A stretch of 64,000 bases of DNA from Thalassia testudinum (taxonomy: Eukaryota; Streptophyta; Magnoliopsida; Alismatales; Hydrocharitaceae): the NCBI GenBank assembly GCA_037157565.1, contig JAZHRO010000019.1:20895001-20959000 (forward strand), read 5' to 3'. Below are positions 22,318 through 34,528 of the stretch, piece after piece. A program made the position numbers and the translations under genes. How positions within the stretch are numbered: the first letter of the stretch is position 1; each line of letters begins with the position of its first letter. A model generated the notes under the pieces. The model was not told where the DNA came from. It was given only the letters and a program-made list of their open reading frames with translations, and did no database searches.

Positions 22318-23763
22318 ATGTACGGTAGGAGGTCCTTAAGACCACCCTTAAGACCTCCTTTAGAAATTCACTCTCGTCATGGCCAAGCCTCGACGCCCAT
22401 GTTTGTGCAGCAACCCCCTCACATTATTCTCTCTTCTGATTCAGAACCAAGTTCTTCTTCTTCCCCCATCATGGCTCAGCCAGTTGAGGAAGAAAACAAT
22501 CTGGAGCACCAGCTCCAGCGACTCAATGACCTCTTCCAAAACTTCGTGCACCCACCACAGCGTCCTATGATGCGGGATCACTACAATCCTACTGCAGTGG
22601 CTATTGAGCCTCAGGTCAGAATCCCGACTGGAGGACCTGATTCCGAATTGAAGCCCAACATGATTCATGCTATACCTAAATTCCATGGGCTTAATTCCGA
22701 AGATCCCTTCCAGCACATCAAACAGCTAAAGCATCTGGCCCAAACTTTTGGGTCAGATGCGCAAAATCGGGATATTCTTCTCATGAAGATGTTCTCCTTT
22801 TCTCTTATGGACAAGGCCGCCCATTGGTATCAAACTCTGACCTGGCCGATCAACACTTGGGAAGAACTTCAATCCAAGTTTTTGAAGAAGTTTTTTCCCG
22901 TTGGTCGGACCAACGACTTGCGCCATCAGATTACGCACTTCACTCAACAATCAGGAGAACCTCTCCATGAGGCATGGGATCGTTTCCAGGATCTCATGAG
23001 AAAGTGCCCCCATCATGGAGTTCCTAAATGGGAACAAGTCCAGTCTTTTTACCAGGGACTCCGTGAGGACATTCGTCTTTTCGTCAATGCAACCTGCGGA
23101 GGAAACATCATGGGTCAACATGAAGACACCGTGTGGGAGATTCTCGAAAACATGTGCGAGAACTCCATCAACAATGACTCCATGGGATTATTCGAGAGGA
23201 CGAATACCCGCTCATCGACGAATCTTAGGGGAGCACATGAGATGCAGGGCCTGTCTGCATCAGTCGACCTGGAATTAATGGCCGGTCGATTGGACAAGGT
23301 CTCAATTATCGAAAAGAAGGTGGACGAGCTGACTCAGCATTTGCAGCAAGCCACCTCTGCGCATAACCCTTTCGCACAGCCTCCTTCCACAAGGGAAACT
23401 GTGCAAAACATTCTCCATCGACCTTCTCCTAGGATGGACCCATCATCCAAATCTTTGCCCGGTGGTCCTTCCGATTCCTTCTACACCTACCAGGGGAATT
23501 CCATTCCCTCTTTCTCTGACTCTCTGGAGGTTCCTCAGACCTGCGAGGACCTCCACGCTATCCAGAACGACCCATTCTCCAACACCTATAACCCTGGATG
23601 GCGAAACCATCCTAACTTTCAGTGGGCGGGAAATTCCCAAACCCAAAGATCATCCTTCCAACCCCACCCACAACCTCCTCGTCCTTACCAGCTGCCTCAG
23701 CCTCGGCCCAACCCTACTTACCCATCTGGGCCGAATCAGGATCAAATGTCCCTTATCCTTTAG
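22318..23763 (+). pseudogene. Athila gag region
   Basis: A 481-residue frame encoding the capsid/nucleocapsid precursor. Residues about 115-290 form the retrotransposon gag core (KFHGLNSEDPFQHIKQL, then AHWYQTLTWPINTWEELQSKF). Near the end is the lineage signature NTYNPGWRNHPNF. No CCHC zinc knuckle is present, as is common in Athila gag. The true start may be 22318 or the methionine at residue 52. The frame stops at a TAG (23761-23763) but continues in the same frame beyond it, so this is a nonsense mutation within a longer gag-pol frame. Confidence 0.9.
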
Positions 23764-26088
23764 ACCTTGGCTGACATTCAAAGAACGAATGCAGCTATCC
23801 AAAAACAACACAAGGACGAACTTACAGAGGTCCGTAACCAATTGACCCTGTTGGCAAACTCTCACCAGCCAGGTACTCTTCCCTCCCAACCTCTGCCTAA
23901 TCCTAATAACGTGCCAACCCAGCGAAGCGTTATGAACCCAAACCCGGGCCATGCCCATATGATTTATCAGGCCCCCTCTGTTCCTTCACCTGATGGGATA
24001 GAGGCCTCCACTTCTTTTGCAGGTTACCAGCAGCAAGCTATCTTACCCAATCCCAACCAAAACTAGGCAGGACTTAATTCCGTAACGACCCGTAGTGGTA
24101 AGGAAACCCAAGACCCACCTCATCCGAACCACTCTAAGCCGGGTATTGATCCCAAGCCTAGGACAGTAATCCAGGATGTCCCCACCCCTGTCCCGGATCC
24201 ACAACCTAGACCTATCCTAGAAGAACCACCTAAGGTCTCGTTTCCCGAGGCCTTGACCAAGGGAAAGAAGACTACCAAACCCGTGGCCCCTGAGGAGGAC
24301 CTGGTCAAGCTCTTTGAGCAGGTCCACATAAACATCCCCTTGATGGATGCAATCCGCCACGTACCAGCTTACGCACGATTTCTAAAGAATATATGTACAC
24401 CCCAGCGTAAGCCGCGAACCAAGGGAGGGAGCCCAATTGTTCTGTCAGAGCAAGCCAGCTCTGTAATCCTCAGTAGACTCCCACCCAAGGTAAAAGATCC
24501 TGGTACTCCCCTGATTTCCTGCAAGATAGGTGGTACCCAATTTGATAGAGCATTGCTAGACTTGGGTGCATCCATAAACCTGATACCCACATCCTTACTT
24601 TACCATCTAGAAGAATCTGAGCTAAAACCAACTGAGGTGACATTACAATTAGCAGATCGATCTATAAAGTCACCAAAAGGGATTCTCGAGGATGTTATCG
24701 TAAGAGTGCGGGATTTATATTTCCCAGTGGACTTTATAGTCTTAGATATGGACGCACCTGAGAACCCTAGGGATACACCAATCATTCTAGGGAGACCTTT
24801 CTTGGCTACTGCTAGAGCCAACATCAGCTATGAGGAGGGCCAAATAGAGCTTAAGTTTGGAGATCAAACCCTAAAAATTGATATATTTAAGGCCCAACAA
24901 GGAATTAATTGCGGTGTCATCGAACAAATTTGTGACGTCAGGACTTTGGTTGATGAATCACACTTCCAGAATGACTCGATTATGCCTCATCAACCACAGA
25001 AGGATCTTGACCCGCAAATAGAGGAGTCAAATCCAGACATACACAACCCAGTAACTCCCACCCTTGAACCTCACATCTACATTGAACCACCCGCTGCTGC
25101 TGAAAACCCTGTCCTCGAGTTAAAGCCTCTTCCTGCTCACTTGAAATACATCTTTTTGGGTTCTGATCAGACCCTTCCTGTGATTATCAATTCCAACCTC
25201 AATCCCGAACAGGAATTCCGTCTGATTACTGTTCTCCAACAACATCGCAGAGCCATCGGGTGGACTCTCGATGATTTGACTGGAATAAGTCCCTCCTATT
25301 GTACTCATCATATCTATTCAGAAGAGGGCACACGACCTTCTCGTGAAATGCAGAGACGCTTAAACCCCAATCTGCAGGAGGTCGTGAAAAAGGAGATCAT
25401 CAAGTGGTTAGATGTCGGAATTATCTACCCGATCTCCGATAGTCGTTGGGTGAGCCCAATTCAGGTCGTGCCCAAGAAGGCAGGACTCACCACTATAACG
25501 ACTGAGACCGGAGAAATCATTCCTACCCGACTAGCCAACTCGTGGAGAGTCTGTATAGATTACCGCCGACTCAATTCCTCCACGAAGAAGGATCATTTCC
25601 CACTACCCTTCATTGATCAAATTCTCGAAAAACTTGCGGGAAATAGGTTCTTCTGCTTTCTTGACGGGTACTCCGGTTATAACCAGGTGGCAATCCATCC
25701 TGAGGACCAAGAAAAGACCACGTTCACCTGCCCCTTAGGAACATACGCTTTCCGAAGGATGCCTTTCGGTCTTTGCAATGCACTCGCTACTTTTCAGCGA
25801 TGCATGCTTGCCATATTCTCAGATATGGTAGGTGATTATCTGGAAGTCTTCATGGATGACTTTTTAGTTTTCGGAGCATCATTCGACGATTGCCTCCAAC
25901 ACTTGGTCCAGATACTCAGGCGGTGCATCGATGTGAATTTGGTTCTTTCCTGGGAAAAGAGCCATTTCATGGTGCCTGAGGGAATTGTCCTGGGACACTC
26001 AATTTCGGAAAAAGGCATCCAGGTGGATCGAGCTAAGGTTGATCTAATTTCTCACCTTCCTATGCCTAGCTCGATCAAGGACATCTGA
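23764..26088 (+). pseudogene. Athila gag-pol linker, protease and reverse transcriptase
   Basis: In the same frame as gag. A coiled-coil-like linker (IQRTNAAIQKQHKDELTEV) is followed by a TAG at 24064-24066, then the conserved TTRSGK motif (about 24088-24105). The aspartic protease shows LLDLGASINLIP with the downstream IILGRPFLATARA. The reverse transcriptase shows WVSPIQVVPKK, WRVCIDYRRLN, FCFLDGYSGYNQV, MPFGLCNALATFQRCM and the catalytic FMDDF. The frame ends with a TGA at 26086-26088, immediately before SFLGHVGFYRRFI, where related elements read straight through. Enzymatic motifs are intact apart from these stops. Confidence 0.92.
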
Positions 26089-28015
26089 TCTTTTTTGGGG
26101 CATGTCGGTTTTTATCGACGATTTATCCCTGATTTTTCAAAAATCGCACGCCCCCTGACCACTCTTCTCTCCAAGGATGTACCTTTCGAAATTTCCAAGG
26201 AATGCACTCAAGCATTTGAAATCCTGCGTGACTGAGTCACCCAAGCCCCGATCCTACAGTCCCCCTGATTGGTCTCAACCCTTTGAGATCATGTGCGATG
26301 CATCCGACTTCGCTGTAGGAGCGATTTTGGGGCAGAAAATTGACGGGAAACCTGTGGTCATTTACTATGCCAGCAAAACACTCGATGAGGCTCAGCGTAA
26401 CTATACGGTTACTGAGAAAGAGCTGCTAGCTGTAGTATTTGCCCTAGAAAAATTCAGATCGTACCTTCTGGGTTCCCGTGTCATCATATACTCGGATCAC
26501 ACAGCTGTGAGGCATCTCCTTGCAAAGAAGGATGCGAAACCTCGATTAATCCGATGGATCTTGCTGTTGCAAGAATTTGACCTTGAGATTCGTGACAAAG
26601 CGGGAAAGCAAAATGTGGTAGCTGATCACTTGTCCCGTCTTCCTTCTGAATTAATTGACCCTTCCGGACCCATCACTGAGCATTTTCCCGATGAGAACCT
26701 GCTGACTATCAGTACTAGCCTTCCATGGTTTGCTAATGTAGTAAATTACTTGGCATCTCATCAGATCCCGTCCGATTGGCCGAAGGCCAAGAAGGATAAA
26801 TTACGCTCCGATGCCAAGTATTACATTTGGGAAGACCCATACCTCTTCCGCATAGGTGCTGATCAGATCATTCGAAGATGTGTCCTGGAAGAGGAAATCA
26901 GCAATGTCCTCTCTTTCTGCCATGACCAGGCATGCAGTGGCCATTTCGCCGGGAATAAAATCGCATCAAAAGTCCTCCAGTGCGGCTTTTACTGGCCCAC
27001 ACTATTCAAAGACGCGTACAGTCACTGCAAGGCATGCAGTCGTTGCCAGACTTTGGGCAACATGAGCCATCGTGACATGATGCCTATGCAACCGATTCTA
27101 GTATGCGAAATCTTTGATGTTTGGGGGATTGATTTTATGGGCCCCTTTCCTATTTTGGATGGTTTCGAATACATTCTGTTGGCTGTGGACTACGTGTCCA
27201 AATGGATCGAAGCCATACCGACCCAAACCTGTGATTACAAAGTCGTTCTCAAATTCATTCATCAAAACATTTTCTCAAGATTTGGGATTCCTCGTGCAAT
27301 AATCTCTGATGGGGGGACCCATTTCACAAATGCTCAGTTTAGGTCACTGATGACCAAATACGGGGTGTCTCACCGAATCTCTACTCCTTATCACCCCCAA
27401 ACTAATGGTCTAGCTGAGCTGTCTAATCGGGAGATTAAGAAAATCCTACAAGTCACTGTTCGGCCTGACAGGAAGGACTGGTCGTCCCGACTTCCGGAAG
27501 CATTGTGGGCCTATAGGATCGCCCACAAAACCCAATTAGGCATGTCTCCCTTTAGACTGGTGTACGGAAAGGCATGTCACCTTCCCGTCGAACTAGAGCA
27601 TAAAGCCTATTGGGCAGTACGGAACTGCAATCTAGATCTTTCCAAGGCTGGAACCCACAGAAAACTTCAAATCAGCGAGATCGATGAATTACGCCTAGAC
27701 ACGTATGAGAGCTCGCGAATCTACAAGGAGCGGGTTAAAGCCTTCCACGACAAACACATCTCGAGAAAGATCTTTCACCCTGGTCAAAAGGTCCTACTCT
27801 TTGATGCCTGACTAAAACTCTTCCCAGGAAAACTGAGTTCCAAGTGGGTCGGACCATATTTGGTCCGACAGGTTTTTGGAAATGGAGCAATCGAAATCAG
27901 TCCACTCAGCCACGATTCTGAACCTTTCATCGTGAACGGTCAAAGACTCAAGCCGTTCATTGATGTGACTTCTACTGATTTGGCTGAAGCATCTTATATC
28001 CTCCATTCCCCTTGA
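26089..28015 (+). pseudogene. Athila RNase H and integrase
   Basis: Begins in the frame of the upstream pol. A TGA at 26233-26235 and a +1 frameshift in a C run (26261-26265) move the coding frame. From there RNase H is intact: [13 protein letters not shown], then [23 protein letters not shown], and [10 protein letters not shown] at its end. Integrase has the zinc-binding module (SGHFAGNK, then CKACSRCQ) and the catalytic triad contexts [19 protein letters not shown] and [14 protein letters not shown] further TGA at 27809-27811 interrupts the C-terminal domain, which continues in frame (LKLFPGKLSSKWVGPY) to the genuine stop at 28013-28015. Confidence 0.9.
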
Positions 28016-29584
28016 GCTTATTGCGCCCAGCCGATGGCGTAAAACTCAGCACTTAACGGGAGGCAACCCGTCATTTTCCTAAAAATCCAAAACCTTTTTC
28101 TGACACCTTTTTGCACTTAAGGTTCACCCTTGTGGACAGCCGACCCCACCTCAGATGCTTGCATCTGGGATTAGAAATCATCCGCAAAATTCAACCCGAC
28201 CCATTCACTCATCCAAATTTCTATCTTAAGGAATGAACTAAGTTAAATAAAAACCCCCTAGGTTACAATGAGGACATTGCAAATCTTAGGCATGGGGGGG
28301 TATGAAAGTGCAAAACTTGTAAGAAAAGGTTTCAAAAAAAAAAAAAATTCACATATGCCAAAAACACCATAAAAATTAAAAATTTTCGAAAAAGAATAAG
28401 AGGAAAAAAGGAGAAGGAAATTTTGTGAAAGAGAAGGAGAAAAGAAACAAAATGAAAAAGGAGCACGAAATTATGAGGAAAAAGTGATAGTCATTAGTAA
28501 GGAACTAAGAAATTAACCTAAGTTCTAGACCTCATTCAAGAAAATAACTGAAAAGTGCATAATGAGATTAGTAAGAACGCAAACCTTAGGCATTCTTGAA
28601 TAGACTCTTAGTACCCATTAAGATCTGGACACTCCTTAAGAGGTTGAGGAAAATGAAAAGCTGAAGTATTAGGTCTAAGGCTCAGGGAGTATTTGGCCTC
28701 ATTAACTAATTTTTGGTTTATGGGACTCAGTAACCTAAGCACCCTAACCTCACACACAGCTTGGTTCAGTAAGCGTAAAAATCAAAATCACGCAGAAGCG
28801 TCGCAAAATTCTGAAAAGAACACCTAGAGTAGGAGCGGCCGATCAACACAAGTTGATTTGGACGAGTTCCCAGCGCGGAGAGGCGGGAAATCCCCTCAAA
28901 GATGCGTAACAAAATATCATCTCCTCGGTGCTTGTCTCTTAGGATATTCACATATCCTACTGGGGGCATGTAAGCACTCTGCTGGTCCAGATTCCATGGA
29001 TGGCATTATCTCGAAGTGTCAATTGCTAGGGTCTGGATTCGGCCACGGAACACCATGGATGGGATTATCTCGAAATCTCAATAGCCAGGGTTCCGGGGGT
29101 TGCCATGGGCGATGCTATCTAGAAGCATCGACTGCCAGGAACCCTTGAGGATTGATGATGGGAGCAAGGAATCTGATACAGACCGTGTTGAAAAGCCAAT
29201 CCTAAGCTAGAATTAAAAAGAAAAAGAGAGAAAACTCTCCAAACAGAAAAATTTTCTATCTCTCTCTCTTACAAAACGCACTGCGAACTGAGCCAGGGCG
29301 AAAATCATTTCAAGCACGGGTGCTTTAACCACAAAGTCCAATAAACCTTAGGTTAGTTCTTGTGGGCCTTAAAAACCTTTGCTAAAGACTGAGGCTAAAA
29401 CAAGACAGATTTGGATCTTGATTGGTACTAGAGTACCTTTTAGGCCTATGGTCAGCATTCTAACCTAATCTAAGCTCAAATGAAAAAGCACTTATCTGAA
29501 GCTATTAAGAACTTCATGGTCTAGAACAAGGGTTGAAACCTTAAGTTTTTGCTAAGGGACTAGGAAAAGCTAGGCATAGGGGTA
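28016..29584 (+). other. Athila 3' non-coding region, no env-like frame
   Basis: About 1.57 kb between the pol stop and the 3' LTR. It contains GGCATGGGGGGGTATG (28290-28305), a purine run typical of the second polypurine tract reported in this lineage, an A/G-rich stretch (28330-28490) and three diverged repeats (28994-29148). Just before the LTR is GGCATAGGGG (29573-29582), the likely primer for plus-strand synthesis. No open frame resembling an envelope-like protein is visible on either strand. Confidence 0.75.
28994..29148 (+). repeat. Three diverged tandem repeats in Athila 3' region
   Basis: Units start at 28994, 29053 and 29103. Each has CCATGG, then GAT(G/T)-ATTATCTCGAA or a variant, then TGCCAGG or GCTAGGG. 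Spacing is 59 and 50 bp, so units are diverged and not of equal length. Confidence 0.7.
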
Positions 29585-32290
29585 TGATGAGAACCTCATC
29601 ATGAGCCATAACTAGCTCATTTTGACCCAATACAAAGGATAAAAGCTCCTACATAACTCAAGGAAAGGCTTAACTCAGAGAATTCTGAGTTTAAGGAGAA
29701 AACAAGTCATAAGGGGTAAAAATGTAATTTTACCAGTATAATCTGGATACAGGGTAATTCAGGGTCCAAACACTGGTCAAACAAACCGAATAAGAAGGAA
29801 AGTAGGATGATCTGACAAGGGCTACAACAATTCCAATGAACTAAATGATAATCTGTAACCTTAAAACAAATCCACTTCAATTTGCGAGGTTTGAGGAAAA
29901 GTAAAAATAGAATAAACCCTCTAAAATTCATAGAAAAATAATCTCTAGGGTCTAGAACCTTCAATTTGGCCTTCGGAACCCTTTTTGACCTACATTGAGA
30001 ACCATGCCCAATTAATAACTTAATTTGGGTTTTTACGTAAATTGATCGATCAAACAAGGTTTAATCTAGAAATAAAATTCACCATCATAATCCTTAGGTC
30101 CCAATTAGTCATCTATAAAAACTTGAGCCTAAGAGGAAACCTTCTTGACCAACTTTACACTTTGGTCCTCATTTAGTTACTTTTTGGCCCTCAACTTTTG
30201 AACCCTCACATTTCTACCCCTAACTCTCCTTCGTTCTTTGCATTCAGGTCCCTCCTGCCAAAACCTGACCAGCACCATGCTCCGGCGACCTTGCGCGGAG
30301 CATGGCGCCGCGCAGGGTAAGGGGGAGGGTCTGGCAAGACAACCGGGGGTGCCCTGCGTCGTCAGCCGTCGCAGGAACACCCCCCTGGTCGCTGCAACCC
30401 ACCATACCGGCCGTGCGAACGCACGGACGGTATGGGTCTCCATCTCCGGCGTCCTCCGGCGAGGGAGACACGTCGTCTCCCTCCGCCCTCCTCTCTGATT
30501 CTGCCTCTGTAAATACCCCCGTCGCTCCGCCGTTCTGAGCAGCTCGGTCCTGACGGAGAAAGACCCCCACTTCCTCTCTTCCCACTCCGACAGGAAGCCC
30601 TCCAGCTCCGGCGGCCTCTCCCCTTCCTCCTCGTCGCTCTGCCGTACTACCAGCTGCAGGGTTGCCCTCCCTCGCTCTTCCCGCGCCACGCCGCACCCAG
30701 CTGGCGCCTCTCCGGCCCTCTCCTCCCCGCCGCCCCTTCCCCTGGGCATCTTCTTCTCCGGCGACAGTCGATACGACTGCCGCCTTGCTCCAGCCCCTTT
30801 CGTCTCCGTAGCTAGGTCAGAACTTCTCCCCATCTCCCCCTCTTTCTTTTCCTCACTGTCTTTTATTTGATTAAACCCTCGACCGCTCCTGTCCACCGTC
30901 ACCCCCTTCGTCTCCGGCCAAACTCCGGCGAGACGACCCCGTCGCTCCACAGCCCCATACGCCTCGCCGACCCTCACAGAACCTCCGCCTCCTCACCCTG
31001 ATCAACCTCCGCCCTTCCAATTCCCGCCACTCGCCCTCTGTAGACCCCTCGAACAAACCCACTTCTCCGCCCGCAGTTTGACCTAGGGCGACCCTCACGC
31101 TCCGCCCCGCTGCCTGCCAGACCCCCCACCACCTTCGCCGTGCCATGGCGAAGGTTCTCCGCGTATCTGATTAGGACGAGAGGCCGTTCCTCTGTGGACA
31201 GGTATCTCGACCGTCGTCGCCATTGCTGCGTGGAAGGAGCACCTTCAACCTGCAGCTCCAGGTGCGATTCGCCTAGGTTCGACTCCCAAGCTACGCGGGG
31301 CATCTCCGTGAAGCGTCCCAGGCTTGCAGCTGGGGCAAAGGCCTCGCGTGCAACCGTGAACTCCTGTAGCGTCTTCAGCTGCGGGCGTCCAATTGGGGTG
31401 GGACATTTAGTCCCACCTCGGAACTTTTCAGAGGAGCGCGCCCGCATAAAGGCAAAAAGTGCCTTAGGTTCGTTGCCTCCTGAGCACGGGGTGAGGTCCC
31501 TCTCACTTACCCGCTCGACCCGGCCTCGTCCGCGACCACGCCCCGCGGACCTGGCTCGACCCGACTAAGCCTGACCTGCACTCCTCGCCCACCACGCACG
31601 CCGGTGGGCCTGGACCCGGGCACGACCCGTACCTGAATACCCGGCAGCTCTGGGAGAGCTTTCCTAAGAGCGGCTTCCGTGAGAGAGAAACGCGGGGGAG
31701 AGGGTAGAATTAGGTTTTGCCCCTCTGATCAAGCTGTGCAAGTGTGCAGGCAGAGAAGAAGAAGAAAGACGGCCGCTGAACAGAGAAGGAGAAGAAGACT
31801 GAAGGAAGAAGAGCAGCCAGGGCTGCCCGAAGCAGAGGACTGAGGAAGAAGAACTGAAGCAAACACTGTAGCATCCGCAGGTTAAGTCGTCTGATTGGAA
31901 AATCAGACGACGTCCTTAAGACAGGTGAAGAAAGAAGAAAAGAAGAGAGACGGAGCAGCCAAGCAGAAGAAGAAGAGAAGCAAGAAGAAAAGAAGAAGAA
32001 GAGCACAGAAGGGAGATCTGAAGCAAGAAAAGAAGAACAGGAAGAACAAAAGCTAAAGAGAAGACAAAGAGAAAGAAAGAAGAAAAGAAGAAGAAGCCAA
32101 ACTTTCATCTCTCTCTCTCTTTATTTTTGTAATAGAACATGTATATCTCTAGAATACAACTTGCTCCCTGAGTTCGACCTCGGGAACTCTTTATTTTCCG
32201 AGTAAAAAAATTATATATTAGCAAATGATGGCAATAACTATCTGTACTACAACGACTTAAGAAAAGCTAGTTGCTGCCACCGTTTCGCCA
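29585..32290 (+). mobile_element. 3' LTR of the Athila element
   Basis: 2706 bp, collinear with the 5' LTR at 18702-21392. Noted differences include an extra GTAATTCAGG-type segment near 29755, a lost TATA box (TGTAAATA at 30508-30515), and an exact inversion of the 26-base hairpin (31886-31911). It is followed by the AGGAG target duplication and then the resumed Tekay LTR. The long minus-strand open frame at 30177-30977 is fortuitous, due to GC-rich codon-like composition. Confidence 0.95.
31886..31911 (+). other. Hairpin of the Athila 3' LTR, inverted relative to the 5' LTR
   Basis: GTCGTCTGATT, loop GGAA, AATCAGACGAC. This is base-for-base the reverse complement of 20991-21016, while the flanks (GGTTAA on the left, GTCCT on the right) are unchanged. 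Confidence 0.9.
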
Positions 32291-32295
32291 AGGAG

Positions 32296-34528
32296 CGAGT
32301 GGAGTAAGCTACGAGGAGCTCCTGATATTGGATGTTTTCTAGTATCAGACGTCTGGAGTGGAGTCTAGACGATTGGCGGGGTACCTGGACGACTAGAGCT
32401 AAGGCCAGACGTCTGAGAGCACATATCGTACGAGGTACGTACGTTCCTACGCTGATCTCTCCCATGTAGAAGATCTCAATGCAGGTGGCGTTATCGGCTG
32501 ATCCGCGCCTGCGTTTGCGTGTGCAGGTGCAGCTTTGGGAAGGTGCGTGGGACGCTTTTGCACATGATTTTGGACGTCTGATCACCTCACCAGATGTCTG
32601 GAGGTGCTTCCATTTGACCGGAGACATCGTTCGATGTCTGGAACTATCTTTAGACAATCGCAGAAAAGGTTTGGACTTTTGATCAGCCGCAGGAGACACA
32701 AGGTAAGATCTGACACCTTTTAAGACGTCTGAAATTATTCCCAGACTTCTGAGTTTGAATAGTAGGTGCATTTTTGACCTATTTAGGGTCCGATCAGTTT
32801 CCATTTTACGCGAACGAAATAACTTTCCTCTTGAGTTCCTCTACATACTAAAGACTGTTATACACTGTTCTGAACTCTCCTTTTGTGATGTATTCCCTGG
32901 TATAGGGTTTCAGCTTGCTGCACATTTAGACCTCGCAGAGATGTCTGGGTCTGCAGTTCAAGCCCCCATTACTCCCGTGTTTTCTGGTAGAGTGGTTTAA
33001 TTCAGTTATTAATGTTTAAATAAGAATGTGCTTGGTTAAAATAGCCGAATGGAACTCTAGGATGTGGAATGAACCCTAGGATAGAGAAATGAATGAGCCT
33101 GTTTGTGCTGTATGGTTTACTTGCATAAGTGATTAAGATAAATTGCTAGCAAATGCCTGTATTATAATTACGAGTTGCCTGTTAGAATATGAGCTACCTA
33201 TATTTAATGAATAATTACCTGTGAAACCACCAGTTGCATGTTATTGAGGCTTGAATTTTGAAAACACAAGCTGCCTGAATAAGGATAAGAAATGAATTAT
33301 GAAAGATGAGATTTGGATATGGATAAATGAGGTGAACATCAGCATGAACCTTACGAGGAAGTAGGAGTAGAACTCCTGTGGATAGACGGAAACCTGGAAT
33401 GTAGACAGGAAGTGTGCTGGCCCTTGAGTACGTGGTACCAAGGAGAGCAACTGTCCCCTTTTTGTGTAGAGTAGAGCTAGCTGCCCTTGGGTTGGGACGC
33501 AGGGTTAGGGCCACTCTACGCCGACTCCTATCGGCCCTCGCATATGTGGTACCGAGGTGAGCTACTAGTGTAGGAAGGGAGCTAGCCACCCTATGGGGCC
33601 TGGGGTTCAGCTAGCCACCCTACACCGACTTGTTAAGCCCTTTGGGAAAACCAGGGTGGTCAGACAAAGGTGCGCGGACTGTGGAGGGGTGAGACCCTAT
33701 TTGGTTCTATGGGGAGAGACCCCTATTCTGAGAGGGCAAGGCCCTATACTGTTCGTGCTGTACTTTGGGCGTACCCGCTAGTGGAAACGACCGACCGCGT
33801 GTTAGTGCGGGGTAGCTACCCATGCGCTTATCACGCATGCCGTAGTCACCGCTACGTCTTGACAGTGACCTCAAGGTGGTTGATTGGGTGTAGGACTACC
33901 ATGGGGGACTCTCCCAACCAGGAGAGCACCATGTGTACCTTCTTCTCTACGGAAAAGACTGCAATCAAGATCGTTCCAATGAGGACCATGCAAGATCAAG
34001 AAATATTTGGATACTTTGAGAAATGGGTGAAACTGAAACATATAAAACAGATAACTAGAAATGAGAATTAAACCTGTTGTTTTTACTATTTTGTACTTAG
34101 ATAATATAGACACCACTCTACTCAGCGTTCGCTGACTTTGTCTTTTCATAACACTATTCAGGACCAAGAGTTGAGCAGCTCGAGTTTCCGATTGCAGAGG
34201 GTGATGGGCCCAGTCGAGTCTAGCCGTAGTTTTTCTCCAGCAATTTCCCTTTTCTCTACTGTTGTAGCAAGTAATGGACACTTAGTTACTGTTCTACTAC
34301 TTCTATTTTCTTTCCGCTTTCCATGGTTGTTGTTGTGGTAGTATGTACTGAGACAGCAGTTCTATTTTCTTTACTGCTTTGTACGTTTCTTCTACTAGTT
34401 ATATTCCATGTGTGAATGTGGTTTATTTTTCTGCTTTTGGTTATTTCTTGTTGGACAACTAGGTCTTGGGATTAGTCGAGGCGAGTCGATCTCGGGTCCT
34501 GTAGGGATCCGGGAACCGGGTCGTAACA
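32296..34528 (+). mobile_element. Tekay solo LTR, 3' portion (continued from 18252)
   Basis: Resumes the LTR interrupted at 18701. It carries the leader hairpin (32322-32348, all positions paired with two G-U), several AGACGTCTG motifs (32347-32430 and 32570-32745), the TGGTAGAGTGGTTTAA block near 32985, and ends GGGTCGTAACA. The open frames inside are not genes. Confidence 0.9.
32322..32348 (+). other. Leader hairpin of Tekay solo LTR
   Basis: CTGATATTGGA pairs with TTCTAGTATCAG at every stem position, two of them G-U wobbles. It has the A-T version of the covarying sixth pair. Confidence 0.7.

Larger units (their letters stand above)
18702..32290 (+). mobile_element. Full-length Athila-type LTR retrotransposon, coding region broken
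   Basis: 13,589 bp bounded by AGGAG target duplications (18697-18701 and 32291-32295). Order: 5' LTR (18702-21392), tRNA-Asp primer site, 0.9-kb leader, gag, protease, reverse transcriptase, RNase H, integrase, 1.6-kb non-coding region, 3' LTR (29585-32290). Athila is diagnosed by the primer site, the NTYNPGWRNHPNF gag end, the TTRSGK linker, DLGAS protease and FMDDF reverse transcriptase. No env-like frame follows integrase. The frame carries several nonsense codons and one frameshift, so the copy is non-autonomous. It sits inside an older Tekay solo LTR. Confidence 0.95.

Noticed and set aside
28766..29148. Short frames after Athila integrase as an env-like gene
   Set aside because: All are under 120 residues, overlap the repeat array, and lack a signal or transmembrane segment.
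30177..30977. 266-residue minus-strand frame in the Athila 3' LTR
   Set aside because: The homologous part of the 5' LTR (19283-20083) is broken in the same frame, and composition is low-complexity Arg/Gly/Glu. It is an LTR, not a gene.
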